Shown in pieces: positions 1-9,700 of a stretch of DNA of 42,047 nt. The notes under the pieces were generated by a model, which saw only the letters and a program-made list of their open reading frames with translations, ran no database searches and was not told where the DNA came from. A program made the translations under genes and the position numbers. The first letter of the stretch is position 1. Every line of letters starts with the position of its first letter. The stretch is from a virus, in IMG/VR virus record IMGVR_UViG_3300025000_000207, positions 1-42,047 of that record; one strand, written 5' to 3'.

Positions 1-2631
1 ACGCAACAGGCGTGCCGCTTCCTCGTCGGTCAAGTGGGGATACAACTCTTTCGCCAGCGACAGGCTTTCGGCCTTCGCCGCTTCGTCCACCGCGAACAGC
101 TCCGCCTCGGCCCGCCGTTCCTCAATTCGCCGCAGGCGCTCGCCGCGCAACTTCTCGGCATCCAACTTACGCTTGGCTGCCACCAGATCCACCAGGGTCG
201 CCGCCTGCCCGCCCAGCCCCTGTTTGCCGCTGGTAATTCCCTTACCCGAAAGATAGCGGTCAATCGCCGCCAGCGCCACGTTTTTATTAAATCCTTTATT
301 CTGAAAATACTGCGGAAAGGTTGACGGAGACGCCACCGTTTCGGCTGTTCCTCCATTTCCGATGCCACCACCGACAGCCATTCTGAATCCGGATTCGCTT
401 TCGGCGATCTCCTGCCGCATCTCCGTCAGAGTCTGGCGAATCGAGGAATCAATGTTCCGCGCCGCATAGATCGGCGCCCCGCCCCGCTTCTTTCCGGTCG
501 ACACCAGGTTCAGGCGCGAGGAGATCTCCTCCGGCGCAACGGGCACTGCTTCTGGCGAAACCGTTGCCGCGACCGGCGGCGGCAGCGTTCCGCCCAGGGG
601 CTTGGCCGTGTTCCCCTCCTTGAGCCAGCCCCTGAACTGCTCGACGGACATTTCTGTCATCGCTCCCAGTCGCTGACTCCCCTTCATGTCCGAGAATCCG
701 GCGCGGTACAGGCTGGCGGCCTGCGCCCGGTTGTCCGTGCCCAATATCGCCTTGTGCTCGTCAAACTTGCCCGTCTTGTGATCGAGTTGATCCACCACGA
801 ACACCCTGGAGCTCTCCGGGTTCGGCCCGACATAGACGTCCACCTGGTCGCCGTCGGCTCCCGTGGTCCGCTTCACATAGCCATAATGCGCCGGCATCCG
901 CACCGACCAGGGTTTTCCGCCCGGGTCGATTCCCGAACGCGCCGAGCCCTTCGGGTTTTCGATGGAAATATCCAGGCCATGCAGGGACACGTGGCCCTTC
1001 TTGTAGTTTCCAGCCTTCGCCTGAGCCTCCGTCGGCTGCGGCAGGTCGTTGGCCGGAGATGTCGCCGCCTCGTGTGCCCGCACGTCAACGGGCGTTTCCG
1101 CCGCCATCTCTTCCAGCCGGTCCCAATCCCGCGCCGCGTTCCCCTTCTTGGCTACCGCCCCCGAATCCACCGTTTCAGGCTGCCCCTGATCCGCTTGATC
1201 ATCAACCCGCACTGCGGGCACTTCTTGCGCCGCCCCGCCGATTTCTTGTTGCACGCTGGACAAACCATTTGCACCTCCCCGTTGGTTGTAAGCATCCACT
1301 TCATCCAGAAACGCCAGTTCATCGGCGGTCAGTTCCAATTCGGCTTCGGCGATTGCAGGGACACGAGAGGGAGTCACGTCAACCGACGGCCGCAATGGCC
1401 CTGCCGCCAGTTTCTGGCGGCTCTCGGCAATCTGCGCCGGGCTCATTCCTCCCCGCTGCGTCGCCAGCCCCTGATTTACCAACCCGGTCATCTGTTGCGA
1501 GGTGACCGCCGTTCCTTCCGGGGTCACGGCAATCGCCGGAGCCGGCAGGGATAGCGGCGGAGCCGGCTCGACTACGGGAGGCCGAACTATTGGTGGCGGA
1601 GCCGGCAGAGGGGTTTCCTGTCCGGCGCTTTCGGCACCCAATCGAGCCATGCCGGCGCCTCCCTGCATCAACAGGTTTTGAACCGTCGTGGCCCGCATGG
1701 TTTCCTCGAAATTGGCCCAAGCCTCGGTCATCCCGGTTCGCGAATCGACCCGAGTGAAATAGTCGTCGACCATCTGCTGCCGCTGTTCTGGCGTCAATTT
1801 CGGGTCGGACAGATACTTGTCGGTGACATCTTGCCCCAGGGTGGCCAATGCCTCGCCAAAATATTCAGAAGCATTAAACTTGAGCGCCAACTTGGCCAGT
1901 TCCCGAATCCCCGCCTTGGCTTTTCCAGTCGCAAACGACAGTGCGGTATCCATCGGCAACAGTTCCGTACCGACCTCCACCAACTCTTCCACGCCGGCGC
2001 CAACATTCGCCGTGGCCGGGTCGAACCCCCGCTCCCGATATTTCTCGTAACTCTGACCGCCGGTGATTTCTCCCAATGGCAGCAACGAAGTCGCCAACCC
2101 GGCGGCTCTCTGCCCGGCCTTCACCAGCGGCCCGGCGGCAATCATGCTCGGCACCTGCATGTAGGTACTGGCCATGCCGCCGCGGATAGAATTGGCCCAG
2201 GACCCGGGCTCCAACGGTTCCGACCGTTGAATCTCCCCTTCGACCGTCTGACCCTCCCGCGCTAACAGGTGACCGGCTTCGGCCATCCGCATTCCCGCCG
2301 GGGCGGACGTTGGGGAAGGTGCTCGGCTCTTGAACGGCATCGGCAGCATCCGCGCCAGTAATTCTGCCTGAGTCAAAGTATCGCCGAACTGCCGGATCTT
2401 ACCTCCGGCACCCTGCACCGCTTGCGACGCCGCCAGCGCCGGCACAGGTTTAACCACCCGTTGCACCGTCTGCGCCATCGCTTGTTCTTCGGGAGACGCG
2501 AACCCCATGACATCCTGCCGCGTCCCGGACTTCGCCAAGGGATTCGCGTCGGCCTGCCTGATTTCGTCTTCAATCTGGTCGAAAATATCCAGACCGGACC
2601 CATCCTCCAGTTGGTCGAAAATATCCGTCAC
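1..2631 (-). CDS. Polyvalent ejection protein, N-terminal 877 codons (runs off left edge)
   Basis: Reading from GTG at 2631, the frame stays open for 877 codons to the window edge. The start overlaps the upstream stop as GTGA. Residues about 584-670 match the pyrophosphatase-like module common in giant phage polyvalent proteins (GYVKRTTGADGDQVDVYVG, then VFVVDQLDHKTGKFDEHKA and a closing EMSVEQFRGWLKEG). Around it lie Ala/Pro-rich linkers and a charged C-terminal coiled coil of KRKLDAEKLRGERLRR type. The first 20 residues repeat the motif DIFDQ(L/I)ED. In known phages such multidomain proteins are packed in the capsid and injected with DNA to disable host defence; that role here is inferred. 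Missing C-terminal domains probably include further enzymatic modules. Confidence is high for the gene and good for the class. Confidence 0.8.
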   Translation of the reverse strand, partial: MTDIFDQLEDGSGLDIFDQIEDEIRQADANPLAKSGTRQDVMGFASPEEQAMAQTVQRVVKPVPALAASQAVQGAGGKIRQFGDTLTQAELLARMLPMPFKSRAPSPTSAPAGMRMAEAGHLLAREGQTVEGEIQRSEPLEPGSWANSIRGGMASTYMQVPSMIAAGPLVKAGQRAAGLATSLLPLGEITGGQSYEKYRERGFDPATANVGAGVEELVEVGTELLPMDTALSFATGKAKAGIRELAKLALKFNASEYFGEALATLGQDVTDKYLSDPKLTPEQRQQMVDDYFTRVDSRTGMTEAWANFEETMRATTVQNLLMQGGAGMARLGAESAGQETPLPAPPPIVRPPVVEPAPPLSLPAPAIAVTPEGTAVTSQQMTGLVNQGLATQRGGMSPAQIAESRQKLAAGPLRPSVDVTPSRVPAIAEAELELTADELAFLDEVDAYNQRGGANGLSSVQQEIGGAAQEVPAVRVDDQADQGQPETVDSGAVAKKGNAARDWDRLEEMAAETPVDVRAHEAATSPANDLPQPTEAQAKAGNYKKGHVSLHGLDISIENPKGSARSGIDPGGKPWSVRMPAHYGYVKRTTGADGDQVDVYVGPNPESSRVFVVDQLDHKTGKFDEHKAILGTDNRAQAASLYRAGFSDMKGSQRLGAMTEMSVEQFRGWLKEGNTAKPLGGTLPPPVAATVSPEAVPVAPEEISSRLNLVSTGKKRGGAPIYAARNIDSSIRQTLTEMRQEIAESESGFRMAVGGGIGNGGTAETVASPSTFPQYFQNKGFNKNVALAAIDRYLSGKGITSGKQGLGGQAATLVDLVAAKRKLDAEKLRGERLRRIEERRAEAELFAVDEAAKAESLSLAKELYPHLTDEEAARLLR

Positions 2632-3977
2632 AGAGCGTACCCCCGGTCCCTGGCGATCTGCCGCGCCTTTTCCTTGTCTCCGCCGGCTTCTCTCAGAATC
2701 TCCAGCGCAATGTTTCTATCGAGAGGAACGGAAGCTTCTTTGTTTGGCGGAAGTGTCATCGGTTGCGCTCCCGCATCGGGTGCCATCCCATCCGGTTTTT
2801 TTCGGGTCGCCCCAAACTCCTCGAAAAAGAAGTTGGCGGCGCCGACCGCCTGCTGCCGCAGCTCATCGTCCGACATTTTGCGGTTCATGGGATTACCGGC
2901 CAACTCTCCGTAGAGCTTGATCGCCAGATCCGCAGGATTTCCCTTGCCGTTCTTCACCCACTGGGCCGCCTCGTCGTAAGTCATGCCCAGCACGTTTTTG
3001 TAATATTCCACCAACTGTGCCTCGGCCGGCAGTTTGCCGTAATCGACCGCGCCACCTTCCGGCTTGCCTCCGCCGGCAGCCACCAGCGGGGTGGTTTTTT
3101 GGGTGGCCGGGTCAAACGAAAAGTAGCCCGTTTCCGGGCTGCCAAACGTTTTCAGATCCGATCCTTTTCTTCCGGCCTTGATCTTTTCAAGTTCAAGATC
3201 CCGCTTAAACTTCCGTTCTTCCTTCGCCAACTCGGCCTTCGACTTTTTGCGCTCTTCGATCCGTTTCATCACCCCCGGATCGCCCAGCGCCACCAGTTGC
3301 GACTCAATCGATTGGCTCATATATCCCAACGCCCGCAACAGCTCGGCGCCGTCCACTTCCTTCACCTCGTCCGTGTCCGCCGTGCCGCGCCCGGCCGTCA
3401 TCGGTGCCACCTTGTATTTGCCGTCCTTGTCCTTCATTTCCAGGTCCAGGTAAAACCCCCGGCCCGATTTCGACGGTAGCACATGCTTGATCCTTTTTTC
3501 CGTGCCGCCCTCGCCCCGGTTGACATAATCGCCCAGCACAAAATTGGCCGAATCGATAGCGCCTTGATAATCGCCACCCTCGCCTGAAATCGCCGAAAAC
3601 AGGTTGTCGATATGCCCCAATGCTTCCGTCGCCTTTTCCGGCGTGCCGAAACGGTCCAACGTCCTGCGGGTAGGTTCATCAATCGAATCATCGATAAGCT
3701 TCCGATCCTCTGGCGTCAGCTCCAACCCCGATTCGACCTTATACTGCACGGCCGATAAACTTCTTATTCGATCGGCTCGCTCGAACTCCTGCTTCTGGCG
3801 CGCCGTCACCAGATCGGCATATTCGTCCGTCTTCGCCTCGCGCGTCAATCGCCGCCCCCGGTCTTCCTCGGCCTGCATCCCCAACCGCTCCTGCCGCTTG
3901 TCCTCCGTATCGCGCCGCTGCATATCGTCGGCCCACTGGTACCCCTGCATGAGCCCGGTCAACACATTTTGAGCCAT
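2628..3977 (-). CDS. Probable internal virion / ejection protein, 449 aa
   Basis: Starts at ATG 3977 behind GGAGGG and ends in a GTGA overlap with the polyvalent gene. The N-terminal 90 residues are highly charged and probably helical (QRRDTEDKRQERLGMQAEED). A second charged helix follows near residues 235-270 (RIEERKKSKAELAKEERKFK), and the C-terminus is Gly/Pro-rich. There is no signal peptide or enzyme motif. Long helical soluble proteins between the tail genes and the giant protein are typical internal or ejected proteins of podoviruses. I do not recognise a named family, so the role rests on position and composition. Confidence 0.6.
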   Translation of the reverse strand: MAQNVLTGLMQGYQWADDMQRRDTEDKRQERLGMQAEEDRGRRLTREAKTDEYADLVTARQKQEFERADRIRSLSAVQYKVESGLELTPEDRKLIDDSIDEPTRRTLDRFGTPEKATEALGHIDNLFSAISGEGGDYQGAIDSANFVLGDYVNRGEGGTEKRIKHVLPSKSGRGFYLDLEMKDKDGKYKVAPMTAGRGTADTDEVKEVDGAELLRALGYMSQSIESQLVALGDPGVMKRIEERKKSKAELAKEERKFKRDLELEKIKAGRKGSDLKTFGSPETGYFSFDPATQKTTPLVAAGGGKPEGGAVDYGKLPAEAQLVEYYKNVLGMTYDEAAQWVKNGKGNPADLAIKLYGELAGNPMNRKMSDDELRQQAVGAANFFFEEFGATRKKPDGMAPDAGAQPMTLPPNKEASVPLDRNIALEILREAGGDKEKARQIARDRGYAL

Positions 3978-3989
3978 ACCGCCCTCCGC

Positions 3990-4487
3990 TTAAAAAAACC
4001 GCGACAGCAAAATTCCCGCCGCGGCGCCGATAATCGTTCCCACCACCGGAGCAACAAACGACCCCGCCGTCGCGCCCGTCGCCGCACCCGTCCCGGCGCC
4101 CGCCGCAACTCCGGTAGTCGTACCCGCCGCAGTGCCCGCCGCCGCACCTGTTCCAGCGCCAGCGGCAACGCCAGTGGTCGCTCCCGCCGCCGTCCCCGTT
4201 GTGGTTCCTGCGGCAACGCCAGTGGCCGTTCCCGTCGTTGCCCCCATCCCCATCGCCGACATACCCTTTGCGGCTAACGCCACACCGGCCTTGGTTCCTC
4301 CGGCTTTCATTCCCATGCCAGCGCCGATTGTCGCCATCGAATCTCGGTTTTGTTTCTGCGCGGCGGCAGCCTTATCCCGCATCGCTTCGCCCAACTGTTC
4401 CCGGTTCTGTTGCAACCGGGACTGCGTTCGCGTGCCCGCCGTCGCCTGGTTCTGGTACGAACGGCCCATCCCTATCAGCGATTGCAT
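3990..4487 (-). CDS. Gly/Ala/Thr-repeat glycine-zipper protein, 165 aa
   Basis: ATG 4487 overlaps the upstream stop by one base (TGATG). The first 55 residues are Gln/Arg-rich and helical. From about residue 55 to the end the protein is almost only Gly, Ala, Thr and Val, with repeats such as GVAAGTTTGTAAG and GVAAGAGTGAA. It closes with a hydrophobic GTIIGAAAGILLSRFF. Glycine-zipper and GxxxG patterns of this kind pack membrane helices. In a virion gene cluster this suggests a small ejected protein that inserts in the envelope during DNA entry. That is an inference; no homolog is recognised. Opposite-strand open frames across the repeat are composition artefacts. Confidence 0.65.
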   Translation of the reverse strand: MQSLIGMGRSYQNQATAGTRTQSRLQQNREQLGEAMRDKAAAAQKQNRDSMATIGAGMGMKAGGTKAGVALAAKGMSAMGMGATTGTATGVAAGTTTGTAAGATTGVAAGAGTGAAAGTAAGTTTGVAAGAGTGAATGATAGSFVAPVVGTIIGAAAGILLSRFF

Positions 4488-4918
4488 CAATAACCCACCG
4501 ATCCCCGGTTCGCCGTCAGGCCCCCGGATAAAAGTTCTTCATCCCGCTGCGCCATTTCCCGCCGCGCCTCATTGGCTCCATCCGTCAGCGCCGCCGTTTT
4601 CACCAACCCCATCGTTCGCTGTTGCTGCGCCTGCTGTTGTGGCGCCATGCCCACCTGGTAACGACTCAGGGTCCGGTCCTTAATCCCCGCCGCCGTGTCG
4701 AATCCCTGGCCAATGTAATCGCGGGTATCGGTCAGCCGTGTCGTCATCATGGCCGGATTATCGTACGACTCCATCAGCATGTCTTCAATCGGCAGAAATC
4801 GGCGCTTATAGTCCTCGTACTGAGCCTTGGCCAGCGCCGTTTCGTCCGTCGTGGACGATTTCAATCCCGCCGTGTTGTTCAAAGTATTCAGATAGGTCTG
4901 CCGATCTACGCCCGTCAT
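4487..4918 (-). CDS. Small virion-associated protein, 143 aa
   Basis: ATG 4918 overlaps the preceding TGA as TGATG, and the gene ends the same way, so it is translationally coupled on both sides. The sequence is soluble and helical, with a Tyr/Arg-rich stretch (AQYEDYKRRFLPIEDMLMES) and a Gln run (QQQAQQQ). It resembles its upstream neighbour in having an early Tyr-rich helix followed by a small-residue region, so the two may be paralogous internal virion proteins. Comparable small proteins sit before the ejection proteins in podoviruses. No family name can be given. Confidence 0.6.
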   Translation of the reverse strand: MTGVDRQTYLNTLNNTAGLKSSTTDETALAKAQYEDYKRRFLPIEDMLMESYDNPAMMTTRLTDTRDYIGQGFDTAAGIKDRTLSRYQVGMAPQQQAQQQRTMGLVKTAALTDGANEARREMAQRDEELLSGGLTANRGSVGY

Positions 4919-5484
4919 CACTCCTCCTCGTCCTTCGTCCAGCTCCGCATGCCTATCCCGGCCACGGTACCGATAGCCTCATTCTTCGAACTGGCGTTTG
5001 TCGTCTTGGTATTGAATCGGTCCAACGTCAACCGATTGGCGTATCCCGCTTCCTGACCGGCCAGATCCGACAGCGTACCCGTGCTTTCCGTCGCTTGGCC
5101 CCGGCCCATGGCCACCGCATTGCCGATCTGCACCAATCGCCGATCATCCACCGCGCCGGCCGCCGATGCCATGGCCCGCCCGGTAGCATTTCCCCGCGCC
5201 ATGCCCGAGGTGTTTACACTCCCGGCGAAACGGGCCCCGCCCGCATTCAGCTCGGCGGGATTGGTCTGGGCATCGAATTCAGGGGTCAGCACCGCATTGG
5301 TTATTCCCGTCGCCGACGCTTTCTCCGCGTCCGTCGGTACCGTCAGATCGGCCAGATACTCGTTCTCAAAAACCCGCATATCATCGAGATAGCGGTTCCA
5401 GGTTTCGGCATTCTGCTTTCTCAGTTCCATTTCCAACGCCGTCGGCGGTGGATTTTTAACCTTGCTCGACCCCTTGCTTCCCAT
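4918..5484 (-). CDS. Small virion-associated protein, 188 aa
   Basis: ATG 5484 follows AGAGAGGGAC and lies 28 bases inside the end of the upstream gene. The N-terminus is basic (MGSKGSSKVKNPPP), followed by a Tyr-containing helix (WNRYLDDMRVFENEYLADL). After it comes a long Ala/Gly/Asn-rich region with methionines, and the C-terminus is acidic (WTKDEEE). The pattern resembles internal virion proteins encoded just before the ejection proteins of podoviruses. No catalytic motif is visible. Function is inferred from position and from its likeness to the 4487-4918 product. Confidence 0.6.
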   Translation of the reverse strand: MGSKGSSKVKNPPPTALEMELRKQNAETWNRYLDDMRVFENEYLADLTVPTDAEKASATGITNAVLTPEFDAQTNPAELNAGGARFAGSVNTSGMARGNATGRAMASAAGAVDDRRLVQIGNAVAMGRGQATESTGTLSDLAGQEAGYANRLTLDRFNTKTTNASSKNEAIGTVAGIGMRSWTKDEEE

Positions 5485-5866
5485 GACTCATGTCCCTCTC
5501 TAAAACATATTCGCTATCCCCGAGCATCCCCGTAATCGTCCATCCCAGCCTCACCCAGCCGCGCCGCCGAGAAACACACTGAACTTTTCGGATACCGACT
5601 TCGGCCCCGAGCCGTTCCAGCACCGGCCAATACCGCTCCAGCGTTTTTTTACTTCGGCCATAAAACAACCAGACAAAAATTATCGGATCGGCATCCGGCA
5701 GCCAGTCGGTTCGACACACCATAAACGCATCGGGAGAGACCAGCAGCACCCCTTGGCCCGAATCGATCAACTCGGCAACCTCAGCGGGATCGGCCTTCAG
5801 TTCCGCCAATTCCTCGCGCAGAAACCGCAGATAGTCCGATCCCACCGAAAAACATCTAAATGCCAT
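5456..5866 (-). CDS. GNAT-like small virion protein (T7 gp13-like?), 136 aa
   Basis: ATG 5866 is chosen because GGTGG sits five bases upstream; an in-frame GTG at 5875 is the alternative. The central part alternates strands and helices (GVLLVSPDAFMVCR, DPIIFVWLFYGRS). It then has a segment ending RRRGWVRLGWTITGML, recalling the C-terminal part of GNAT-type acetyltransferases and of the small T7 gp13-type virion proteins. The acetyl-CoA loop is not convincing, so enzymatic activity is doubtful. A perfect 19-bp palindrome lies 11 bases upstream of the start. Confidence 0.5.
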   Translation of the reverse strand: MAFRCFSVGSDYLRFLREELAELKADPAEVAELIDSGQGVLLVSPDAFMVCRTDWLPDADPIIFVWLFYGRSKKTLERYWPVLERLGAEVGIRKVQCVSRRRGWVRLGWTITGMLGDSEYVLERDMSHGKQGVEQG

Positions 5867-5876
5867 GGCAACCACC

Positions 5877-5895
5877 GTTCGTTATCATAACGAAC
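5877..5895. promoter_or_regulatory. Perfect 19-bp palindrome, copy 1 of a dispersed family
   Basis: GTTCGTTATCATAACGAAC has perfect 9-bp arms around one base. It lies directly upstream of the ribosome binding site of the 5866 gene. Related 19-bp sites occur at 22397, 27881 and 39602, each upstream of a minus-strand gene. It could be an operator or a leader RNA hairpin. No T-run follows, so it is not a simple terminator. Confidence 0.6.
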
Positions 5896-5919
5896 AGATA
5901 GCACAACATAGGCGGGGAT

Positions 5920-6342
5920 TTACATAAAAAACGAAACAACGATGGCGCGCACTTCGGCTTTGGTCGTCGCCGCATTCACCGCATCCACCAACTGTCCCTT
6001 GCGTTTCCAGTGTTCGTTGGCCAGTGCCCCCTGCTGCAACATGATCTGTGAAGCGACCGTCAAGGGGATGTTCAAATGATCGGCATTATAAAAATCCCGG
6101 ATTTTATCCATCTCCGACCTACCCAGGCGTTCGGTCAACTGAACCCCGAGCAACATCTTTGCGGCGGCATTCTCGCCGGCATCCATGCGAAACGTCCCAG
6201 CGGTAGTGATGCAGTCGATCCACATCCGATCCCCCGTATCCGGATGGATACCGGCACACAGCAACCGGTATTGCCGGTCAACCTTGGTCAGCTTCTCGGC
6301 CTTTAATTGCTCCAGGTTCCGCACCGCCACGTCAATACGCAT
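5920..6342 (-). CDS. Small tail-region protein, 140 aa
   Basis: ATG 6342 lies inside the end of the upstream gene (11-base overlap) with GGCGGTGATTC before it. The N-terminal half is mixed alpha/beta, with a Cys-Ala-Gly-Ile segment and DTGDRMWIDCITT. The C-terminal half is helical (EHWKRKGQLVDAVNAATTKA), recalling the terminal helix of DUF4376-like proteins encoded beside tail fibres. This could be a fibre chaperone or a small fibre-tip component. The assignment is weak and rests on adjacency to the tail-fibre cluster. Confidence 0.5.
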   Translation of the reverse strand: MRIDVAVRNLEQLKAEKLTKVDRQYRLLCAGIHPDTGDRMWIDCITTAGTFRMDAGENAAAKMLLGVQLTERLGRSEMDKIRDFYNADHLNIPLTVASQIMLQQGALANEHWKRKGQLVDAVNAATTKAEVRAIVVSFFM

Positions 6343-6763
6343 GAATCACCGCCTTGAACGGAAGATAGGGAAAAGACTCCAGTCGGATTTGGTACTCGCC
6401 CGGGGTGTCGAATGTTAATTCTTGTGATCCCTCGTCTACCACATACGAAACACCATTAATAAAAAGAGTTCCTGCTGCTGAATTAAGTAAAGCAACGGCA
6501 ATACCATCCGCCTGCACGCTTGTAGCCGATAAACTAGATTGAGATAAAGGCCTGTCACATACACTATCGTCTTGCGAAATATACTTGCTTGCTAAAAAAT
6601 CGAACCTATTTATCGACTCTTCAATAACAAGCTCGGCGTAAAGTTCCGAATCCAGCCCCATGAATCCGCATATGTCGGCCACCGTGAACGTATTGTTCAA
6701 AGGGATAATAAGGCAAGACAAAACAGTTTTAGCTGCTTTATCGTAAACTATATGGGTAGGCAT
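6332..6763 (-). CDS. Tail-fibre-associated small protein with Ig-like tail, 143 aa
   Basis: ATG 6763 lies one base after the tail-fibre stop. The N-terminal half has hydrophobic strands. The C-terminal half (ALLNSAAGTLFINGVSYVV, then DEGSQELTFDTPGEYQIRLE) forms a short beta-sandwich pattern often seen in small proteins next to prophage tail fibres. The phrase TPGEYQIRLESFPYLPFK is characteristic of that group as I remember it. It probably attaches to or assembles with the fibre. Local composition is more AT-rich than the genes around it, suggesting recent exchange with the host-range module. Confidence 0.55.
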   Translation of the reverse strand: MPTHIVYDKAAKTVLSCLIIPLNNTFTVADICGFMGLDSELYAELVIEESINRFDFLASKYISQDDSVCDRPLSQSSLSATSVQADGIAVALLNSAAGTLFINGVSYVVDEGSQELTFDTPGEYQIRLESFPYLPFKAVIHAY

Positions 6764-6764
6764 T

Positions 6765-9700
6765 TTAGGAACCCTCGACAGCTAAATAGGTAACGGTACC
6801 CTGCACGGAAGAAGCGACTTCGGTTGTGCTAGATACACTGCGCCAAACTGGGTACTCCGACGTATACCCCCAAAATGAATACGGAATCTTCGTTACCCTA
6901 ATTGAAAAACGATTAGGGTTAACTGAGTACAAAACTTCAAACGTACTGGGTGAGTCAGTATAAATAATACCATCCGCAGAGTGAAATGTTGCCAGTGCTA
7001 ACGCTGAATAAGCCGTGGTCCACACACCTGAGCCATAAATTGACCACTCAATTTTAAATGTGCAAGGGGTTGTTCCGTACAACCAATACCCAGGTTCTGT
7101 AACCCAGTAATATGCCGTGGTTCCACCGGACATCGTAAGGTTGACCCTCGTTAAATTCGACGCCGTGGTATGAACGGTGTACACCGAGTTCGCGGCTACT
7201 GGAAAAGCATAGTTAACGGTCTGCGCCGAGGCCGTTCCTTGACGAAGATGCCGAGCCACCACCTTAAACCCGGAAACCGTGACAAGCTCTGCTCTGAATT
7301 CTAATTTTTGAGGGGATGCAGCATACGCCGGGTCGTAACATAACGTGGTCTTCGGGACGACCAGAATTTTGGGAGTTGTATAAAACGCCGGATTAAACGT
7401 AATGGTGTCGGCATCCACGGCCTCGCCAACAACAACCCTTCTGACGTTTTTATAAAGAGATCCTCCGACATAAAAACTGAGGTCTCCACCACTGAGGATG
7501 GAATACCTGCCGTCCGTTCCGAGTGTTTTAACGAATCCACCTGTACTCAGAGTTACGGTGCCAGCGGTAATCGTTCCCATGTTTGCCGACAACGCCGACA
7601 ACGTTGCCACGCTGATACTGTCTGCGCCGATTCCATCCGCTTGAATATTGGTCGACGTCAGTTTTCGAACCAGTGCCGTATCCATAATGACGCCATAGGT
7701 CGCATCCACGACAAACGGCACCTTGGTTCCCGTGCCCGACGTATTGCAAATTGCAAACCGGTCCGCCACAATCTCGAACGAACTGGTCGCCCCATCGTTC
7801 GCCAGGCCAAACCCCGCCACCTTGCCGTTCACATCGGTCTTTACCGTATGCTGCGCATACAGACTGGCCGTCACCACCTTCCAGTAGGTTGCATTCGGCG
7901 GCATCTGATCGGTGTTGGCCACAATCGCCTGATACAAAACCCCGTCTCGATGCACGACCTTTCCAACAGCATAAACCGTAAGGCTCGACCAGTCGGGACC
8001 GGCCGTCGTGCCCCGCACCAGCTGCTCCGTCGCAATGATCGCCGCGCTGCCATCCACATCGATCTGCAGTTGATCGATCGACGCCGCATTGGCCGTAGCC
8101 ACGCCGCTAACCGTATCCAATTCGCCATCCAAGGTGGTGATTCGGGTATGCGCGGCGGCAAGCCCCGTGGTGGCGTGGTTGACGACCAGTTCCAGCGCAT
8201 CTATATCCGTTGCCGCTCCCGTAGCCACGCCGCTAACCGTATCCACTTCGCCACTTAGCGAAGTGATCGCCGTATGCGCCGCTGCAAGCCCGCTGGTCGG
8301 GTTTTCGATTGCCAACTCCAGGCTGTCGATATCGGTCGCATTGCCGGCCGCGACACCTTCGACCACATCGACCCGTCCGTCGAGCGAGGTAATCGCCGTA
8401 TGGGCGGCGGAAAGCCCGGTGGTGCCGTCATTGATCGTTGCGGTCAGGGTAGAGATTGAATCCACATTGGCCGTGATATCGTCCTCGGTCTGATCAACCC
8501 GAGCTTCCAGCGCGGTGAACGCCGCTGCGGTCGCGGTGACATCGGCACCATCCTCGAAAGCAAGATCGGCGCGGTCCAGTGTAGCCAAGTCGCCTTGATT
8601 TAGAATTGTTCCGGCATCCAGTAATGCATCGGGAAAATCTGCCGAAATTGCATATCCGGTTAAGTCCGAAACGACAGAAACTGCCCACCCAGATCCCCAC
8701 AACGAATAGGTGTAGTTTGAAAACGCCGCCTTAAAATTGGAGACAACAACCCTCGGGTGAATCCAGGTGCTGTCATCATCACCAATCAGAATACAACATT
8801 TTGTTCCATCATGACCAAACCGGACCCTGTTGTAACCACTCTTATTACCTAATATCTGAGCAAAGCCGCGAGTCCATGCGGATGCAGAATTATACCCCCC
8901 GCAGAAGACCTTGAAAGATATTCCACCCCCAGGAGGGGCTGTGGCAATGTCGATTTCCATTCTCAACATTGTTCCAGTCCATGACTGCGGAAGCGTTATC
9001 TTTAGGCACCCAATAATTGTTGGCGAAAACGAATAAGAACCACCGATCGGTTTATTAATTGTTGTAATGGAATTTTCCGTGCTTGTAGTTATGTTTTGGC
9101 TTAACGTCGCCGAAACCCCTGAAAGCGTTGACGCCAATGCATTATTACCAACGGTGCCGCTATTGACAACCAACTCCACCGTATCCAACGCATTGGCCGT
9201 GGCCATCACACCCGTTGTGCCGTCATTGACAGTGGCTTCCAAGATTTCCAGCCGGCTTACCTGTGCCGCATCCGCCTGCGCACTGGCGGTAGCCAACTCA
9301 TTCAAAGCGGCAAAGGATGCCCCCGGAGACGGCCGGCCAATGGCGATCCAATCGATCTCATAATAGTTCGACGCATCGACCGCCGAAGAAAGATCCACCC
9401 TGATCTGATCAATGGTTCCAGTCCATTCCAGATCAAAGGTAATCATCGAAAAACCATTCAGATCGAACGTCGGTTCGGTAATCGCCAGAGAGCGGGCGGC
9501 ATCCCAGGTTTCGTCGGTCGTCGCCTTCCAGTACAGTCGGCCCGCCCAGGTCGGCGCACCGGTTTGCTTGATTCTCGCCTTGGTCTGACGATAGGTCGTC
9601 GACAAAATCGCCAGCCCCGTCGGCGAAATCAACTCCGGGTCGGTCGTATCTGCCGGCCTGATCATACCATTAGCCACCACCGGTGCCGAACTACCGGTCC

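Noticed and set aside
754-1554. Long plus-strand frame opposite the polyvalent gene
   Set aside because: The minus strand is open for 877 codons with recognisable domains. The plus frame is Arg/Pro/His-rich, typical of the complement of G+C-rich coding DNA.
3969-4683. Pro/Ala-rich plus-strand frames across the Gly-repeat gene
   Set aside because: They mirror the repeat composition. The minus gene has a start coupled to its neighbour.
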